In this document: piece after piece, positions 33,710 through 36,217 of the stretch | Position numbering within the stretch: the stretch's first letter is position 1 | Layout: every line of letters starts with the position of its first letter | Assembly (NCBI GenBank): GCA_025965175.1 | Contig: JAOPXL010000033.1 | Span: forward strand, 1 to 36,217 | Direction of reading: 5' to 3' | Length of the DNA: 36,217 nucleotides | Source of the DNA: Aeromicrobium sp. | Lineage (GTDB): Bacteria > Actinomycetota > Actinomycetes > Propionibacteriales > Nocardioidaceae | The notes under the pieces: generated by a model | What the model was told of the DNA's origin: nothing | Database searches by the model: none | The model's input: only the letters and a program-made list of their open reading frames with translations | Translations under genes and position numbers: made by a program

Positions 33710-33859
33710 TCAGGAGTGCTCGCGGCCCTTGCCGAAGGCCAGCAGCGCGAGCATCAGGATCGTCAGGATCCCCAGTGCGATGCCGCCGACTGCGTAGGGG
33801 TCGATACCGATGTCACGGAGGTGCTCGGCCTCTTCGGCCGCAGCAAGGTACGAGTACAT
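33710..33859 (-). CDS. Small single-helix membrane protein upstream of nadD
   Basis: From ATG 33857-33859 the product is 49 residues, [20 protein letters not shown] followed by a transmembrane helix (about 21-43, [21 protein letters not shown]) and a short basic tail GKGREHS. The start is set by TAGATT-7 nt-ATG; the longer ORF-track form (60 residues, start 33892) would begin inside proA. It is the first gene before nadD-rsfS-phosphatase and 13 bp past proA. Function unknown. The position and layout resemble the small hypothetical membrane proteins seen between proA and nadD in other actinobacteria, as far as I recall. Confidence 0.75.
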   Translation of the reverse strand: MYSYLAAAEEAEHLRDIGIDPYAVGGIALGILTILMLALLAFGKGREHS

Positions 33860-33866
33860 GGCAGCC

Positions 33867-33872
33867 AATCTA
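33867..33872 (-). promoter_or_regulatory. Candidate leaderless -10 of the nadD operon, abutting the proA stop
   Basis: TAGATT on the minus strand, then 7 nt (GGCTGCC), then ATG 33859. The hexamer begins directly after the proA TGA stop. Confidence 0.6.
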
Positions 33873-35120
33873 TCAGCGGGTGTGACCGTCACCGGTCACG
33901 ACGTAGGTCGTCGTCGTCATCTCGGTCAGCCCCATGGGGCCACGGGCGTGCAGCTTCTGCGTCGAGATGCCGATCTCGGCGCCGAAACCGAGCTCGCCCC
34001 CGTCGGTGAACCGCGTCGACGCGTTGATCATGACGGCAGCGGAGTCGACCCCCGTCGTGAAGCGGGTCGACGCCGCCAGGGACGACGTCACGATGGCCTC
34101 GGTGTGCCCCGAGGAGTACGTACGGATATGGGCGATCGCCTCGTCGATCGACTCGACCACCCGGGCCGAGATGTCCAGCGAGAGGTACTCCGCGGCGTGG
34201 TCCTGCTCCGTCGCGGGCGTGACGTCGGCGTTGACGGCGCAGAAGGCGGGGTCGCCGTGGACCGTGACCCCGAGGTCCTGCAGGGCCGTCACGACGCGAG
34301 GCACGAACGAGTCGGCCACGGACTTGTGGACCAGCAGCGACTCGGCAGCGTTGCACACGCTGGTGCGGTGGGTCTTGGCGTTGAGGACGATCGCGAGCGC
34401 CATGTCGAGGTCCGCGTCGGCGTCGACGTAGACGTGGCAGTTGCCGACGCCGGTCTCGATGACCGGGACGGTCGACTCCTCGACCACCGCCTTGATCAGG
34501 CCCGCTCCCCCACGCGGGATCACCAGGTCGACCAGACCACGTGCCTGCATCAGGTGGGTCGCAGACGAGCGGTCGTCGGCGGGAATCTGCTGGATCGCAT
34601 CCTTGGGGAGCCCGGACTCCGCGAGCGCGGCACGCATGATGTCGATGATCGCTGTGTTGGACGCCGACGCCGATGACGATCCGCGCAACAGCACCGCGCT
34701 GCCGGCCTTGAGGCAGATCGCCGCCGCATCGGCGGTGACATTGGGGCGGCCCTCGTAGATCATGCCGATGACGCCCATCGGCACGCGGATCTGCTGGAGC
34801 TGCAAGCCGTTGGGGAGGGTCGAGCCGCGTACGACCTCGCCGACCGGATCGGGCAAGGCGGCAATGTCACGCAGCCCGTCGGCGCATGCACGTATGCGCT
34901 GCTCATCGAGGGACAACCGGTCGATGACGTCCTCGCTCGTGCCATCGCCGCAGGCCCGGTCGACATCGATGGCATTGGCCGCGAGAATCTCCGCGGAGCC
35001 GGCCTCGAGAGCGTCAGCCATCGCCTGGAGAGCCGAGTCCTTGATCGCTCGGGTGGTCAGGGCGAGGGTCGCGGCGGCAACCCGGGCACGGCGAGCGGCG
35101 TCGTGGACCAGCTCTTTCAT
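33873..35120 (-). CDS. proA: Gamma-glutamyl phosphate reductase
   Basis: The 415-residue aldehyde-dehydrogenase-fold enzyme reduces gamma-glutamyl phosphate to glutamate semialdehyde in proline synthesis. Visible motifs are [70 protein letters not shown] with the catalytic cysteine, and [28 protein letters not shown] near the C-terminus. The sequence is complete. The ATG (35118-35120) has AAGG about 8 nt upstream in a short leader, with TAGAAT as -10, so it is leadered. proB is not in the window; the gene upstream is the regulator, so the usual proB-obg-proA order may be broken or lie elsewhere. Confidence 0.97.
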   Translation of the reverse strand: MKELVHDAARRARVAAATLALTTRAIKDSALQAMADALEAGSAEILAANAIDVDRACGDGTSEDVIDRLSLDEQRIRACADGLRDIAALPDPVGEVVRGSTLPNGLQLQQIRVPMGVIGMIYEGRPNVTADAAAICLKAGSAVLLRGSSSASASNTAIIDIMRAALAESGLPKDAIQQIPADDRSSATHLMQARGLVDLVIPRGGAGLIKAVVEESTVPVIETGVGNCHVYVDADADLDMALAIVLNAKTHRTSVCNAAESLLVHKSVADSFVPRVVTALQDLGVTVHGDPAFCAVNADVTPATEQDHAAEYLSLDISARVVESIDEAIAHIRTYSSGHTEAIVTSSLAASTRFTTGVDSAAVMINASTRFTDGGELGFGAEIGISTQKLHARGPMGLTEMTTTTYVVTGDGHTR

Positions 35121-35141
35121 GACGAAGCCTTCATAATGTCG

Positions 35142-35147
35142 ATTCTA
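35142..35147 (-). promoter_or_regulatory. Candidate -10 of proA
   Basis: TAGAAT on the minus strand, 21 nt before the ATG, leaving a leader of about 14 nt that contains GAAGG. It lies between the proA start and the stop of the regulator gene. Confidence 0.5.
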
Positions 35148-35161
35148 GGATCTCGCCGGAA

Positions 35162-36217
35162 TCAGCTGTCGCTCGACGCGGGCACTCCGCGTACGCACGC
35201 GGCCAACGCCGAGCGGGTCCGCACCTCGAGGCGGTCGAACAGGTCGGCCACATGCTTCTCGACCGTCTTCTCACTGATCGAGAGCGATCGTGAGATCGCA
35301 CTGTTGGAGAGTCCTTGGGCAACGAGGACAGCCACCTCACGTTGGCGAGGTGTGACCTTGGAACCGAACACCGGATCAACCTCATCGCCACCCAGCTCAC
35401 GACCGATGCCGACCCGATTGGTCGTGCCCAGCGCTCCGAGCACAGCGGCGACGTGACTCTCGACGGTCTTTTCCGACACGAACAGGGCGGCGGCGATCTC
35501 ACGATTGCGCAGCCCGGAGGCTGCAAGCCGGGCGATGACCTTCTGGGTCGGGGTCAGCGCATCCCAGCCGTGACCCGGCACATTGCGCAGCCGGCGGCCG
35601 TGAGCCGCGAGCTCACGCTCGGCCCAGTCCCGCACCGCCGAGGCGCCGCCGGAATTGGCACGCCGGGCCGCCTCCTCGAGCTCTTCGATGCCGCGAATCC
35701 GGTCACCTGACCCCGCACGAGCGGATGCCTCGATTATGCGCGCCCGGGTGACCTCGAGATCGCCACCGACCAGGGCGGCCAGGGTGCCGGAATCGGAGGA
35801 TTCGCGTATGCCGGCCGCGTTGTCGCTCTGCGACACCGCGACCCTGGCCCGGATGCGACCCAGAGCGGCCGAGGCCATGTGATGGCGTTCGACCGGCAGG
35901 GATGCCGCTCGTTCGGCCCAGAGCAGCGCCGCCGCACCGTCGCCCCGGGCCAGCGCGTCCTCGACCAGAAGCTCGTAGCCGTAGACCCGGTCGACCAGCT
36001 GGAGGCGCGGCAGATGGTCACCGCCGCCCCCGTGCACGATCAGTTCCGCCGCCTCCGAGAGCCGCCCGATCGCATTCGCACCGAAGGCTGCCAGGACGTA
36101 CGAACCGGCGTAGACGTAGTTGTGCTCGACCGTCTCGGGCACGACCTTGCGGAGGTCGACGAGCCCGCGGGCCACAGCCTCCTCGTCGCCCAGATTGCCG
36201 TCGACGAAGATGCGGGT
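35162..36217 (-). CDS. Transcriptional regulator with two tandem LuxR-type DNA-binding domains (5' end outside window)
   Basis: The frame is open to the window edge (TRIFVDGNLGDEEAV before the first internal GTG), so at least 352 residues are present and the N-terminus is missing. The upstream part is alpha-helical with repeated AAxLLWAERAASL- and ARIIEASARAGSGD-like helices, typical of the TPR-like region of large ATPase (LAL/MalT-type) or response regulators. Two LuxR helix-turn-helix domains follow back to back: LTPTQKVIARLAASGLRNRE with SEKTVESHVAAVL (about 35400-35560), and VTPRQREVAVLVAQGLSNSA with SEKTVEKHVADLF (about 35200-35365). Both keep the LTxxExxVxxxxxxGxxNxxIA-like core and the SxxTVxxHV recognition helix. 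The regulon is unknown. Confidence 0.9.
   Translation of the reverse strand, partial: TRIFVDGNLGDEEAVARGLVDLRKVVPETVEHNYVYAGSYVLAAFGANAIGRLSEAAELIVHGGGGDHLPRLQLVDRVYGYELLVEDALARGDGAAALLWAERAASLPVERHHMASAALGRIRARVAVSQSDNAAGIRESSDSGTLAALVGGDLEVTRARIIEASARAGSGDRIRGIEELEEAARRANSGGASAVRDWAERELAAHGRRLRNVPGHGWDALTPTQKVIARLAASGLRNREIAAALFVSEKTVESHVAAVLGALGTTNRVGIGRELGGDEVDPVFGSKVTPRQREVAVLVAQGLSNSAISRSLSISEKTVEKHVADLFDRLEVRTRSALAACVRGVPASSDS

Overview
The window is high-GC, gene-dense bacterial chromosome. It looks like an actinobacterium of the Nocardioides/Aeromicrobium kind (an inference from GC content, gene order, GTG/TTG starts and wall-polymer genes; I cannot run a search). About 29 protein genes, one tRNA and one decayed gene fill it. 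No gene-free stretch exceeds about 165 bp. I saw no insertion sequence, integrase, CRISPR array or rRNA.

Layout. (1) 1-9.3 kb is core housekeeping: the 3' end of rpsT with its terminator, a broken DUF418/HGSNAT-type membrane acyltransferase gene, then on the minus strand leuS, degV, comEA, comEC and holA. (2) 9.3-14.9 kb holds a sodium:solute symporter with a small membrane partner, a protealysin-like M4 protease followed by an emfourin-like inhibitor, and a TrkH/TrkA potassium uptake pair. (3) 14.9-23.4 kb is a wall-polymer locus: two family 2 glycosyltransferases, two CDP-glycerol glycerophosphotransferase-family enzymes, a CDP-alcohol phosphatidyltransferase with an altered motif, an IspD/TarI-type cytidylyltransferase, and a TagD cytidylyltransferase fused to a Gfo/Idh/MocA oxidoreductase. 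Together these could make, activate and polymerise a polyol phosphate (teichoic-acid-like) glycan. (4) 23.5-26.3 kb holds a siderophore-interacting reductase and an M13 peptidase, divergent across only 17 bp. (5) 26.3-31.9 kb holds two DUF5819 (SdpA-like) + HTTM (SdpB-like) pairs that bracket an LPXTG-anchored secreted protein with a strict Ala-X dipeptide linker. This is the best candidate here for an undescribed system. (6) 31.9-36.2 kb returns to core genes: tRNA-Ala(GGC), histidine phosphatase, rsfS, nadD, a 49-residue membrane protein, proA, and a truncated regulator with two tandem LuxR DNA-binding domains.

The proA-nadD-rsfS-phosphatase block and the degV-leuS-comEA-comEC-holA-rpsT block often lie close together in actinobacteria. 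Here about 22.7 kb of accessory genes separates them.

Expression. At least 15 start codons lie 6-8 nt after a TAnnnT -10 hexamer with no Shine-Dalgarno sequence of normal strength and spacing, the signature of leaderless transcripts. Operon-internal genes instead use overlapping ATGA/GTGA/TGATG junctions or clear Shine-Dalgarno sites.
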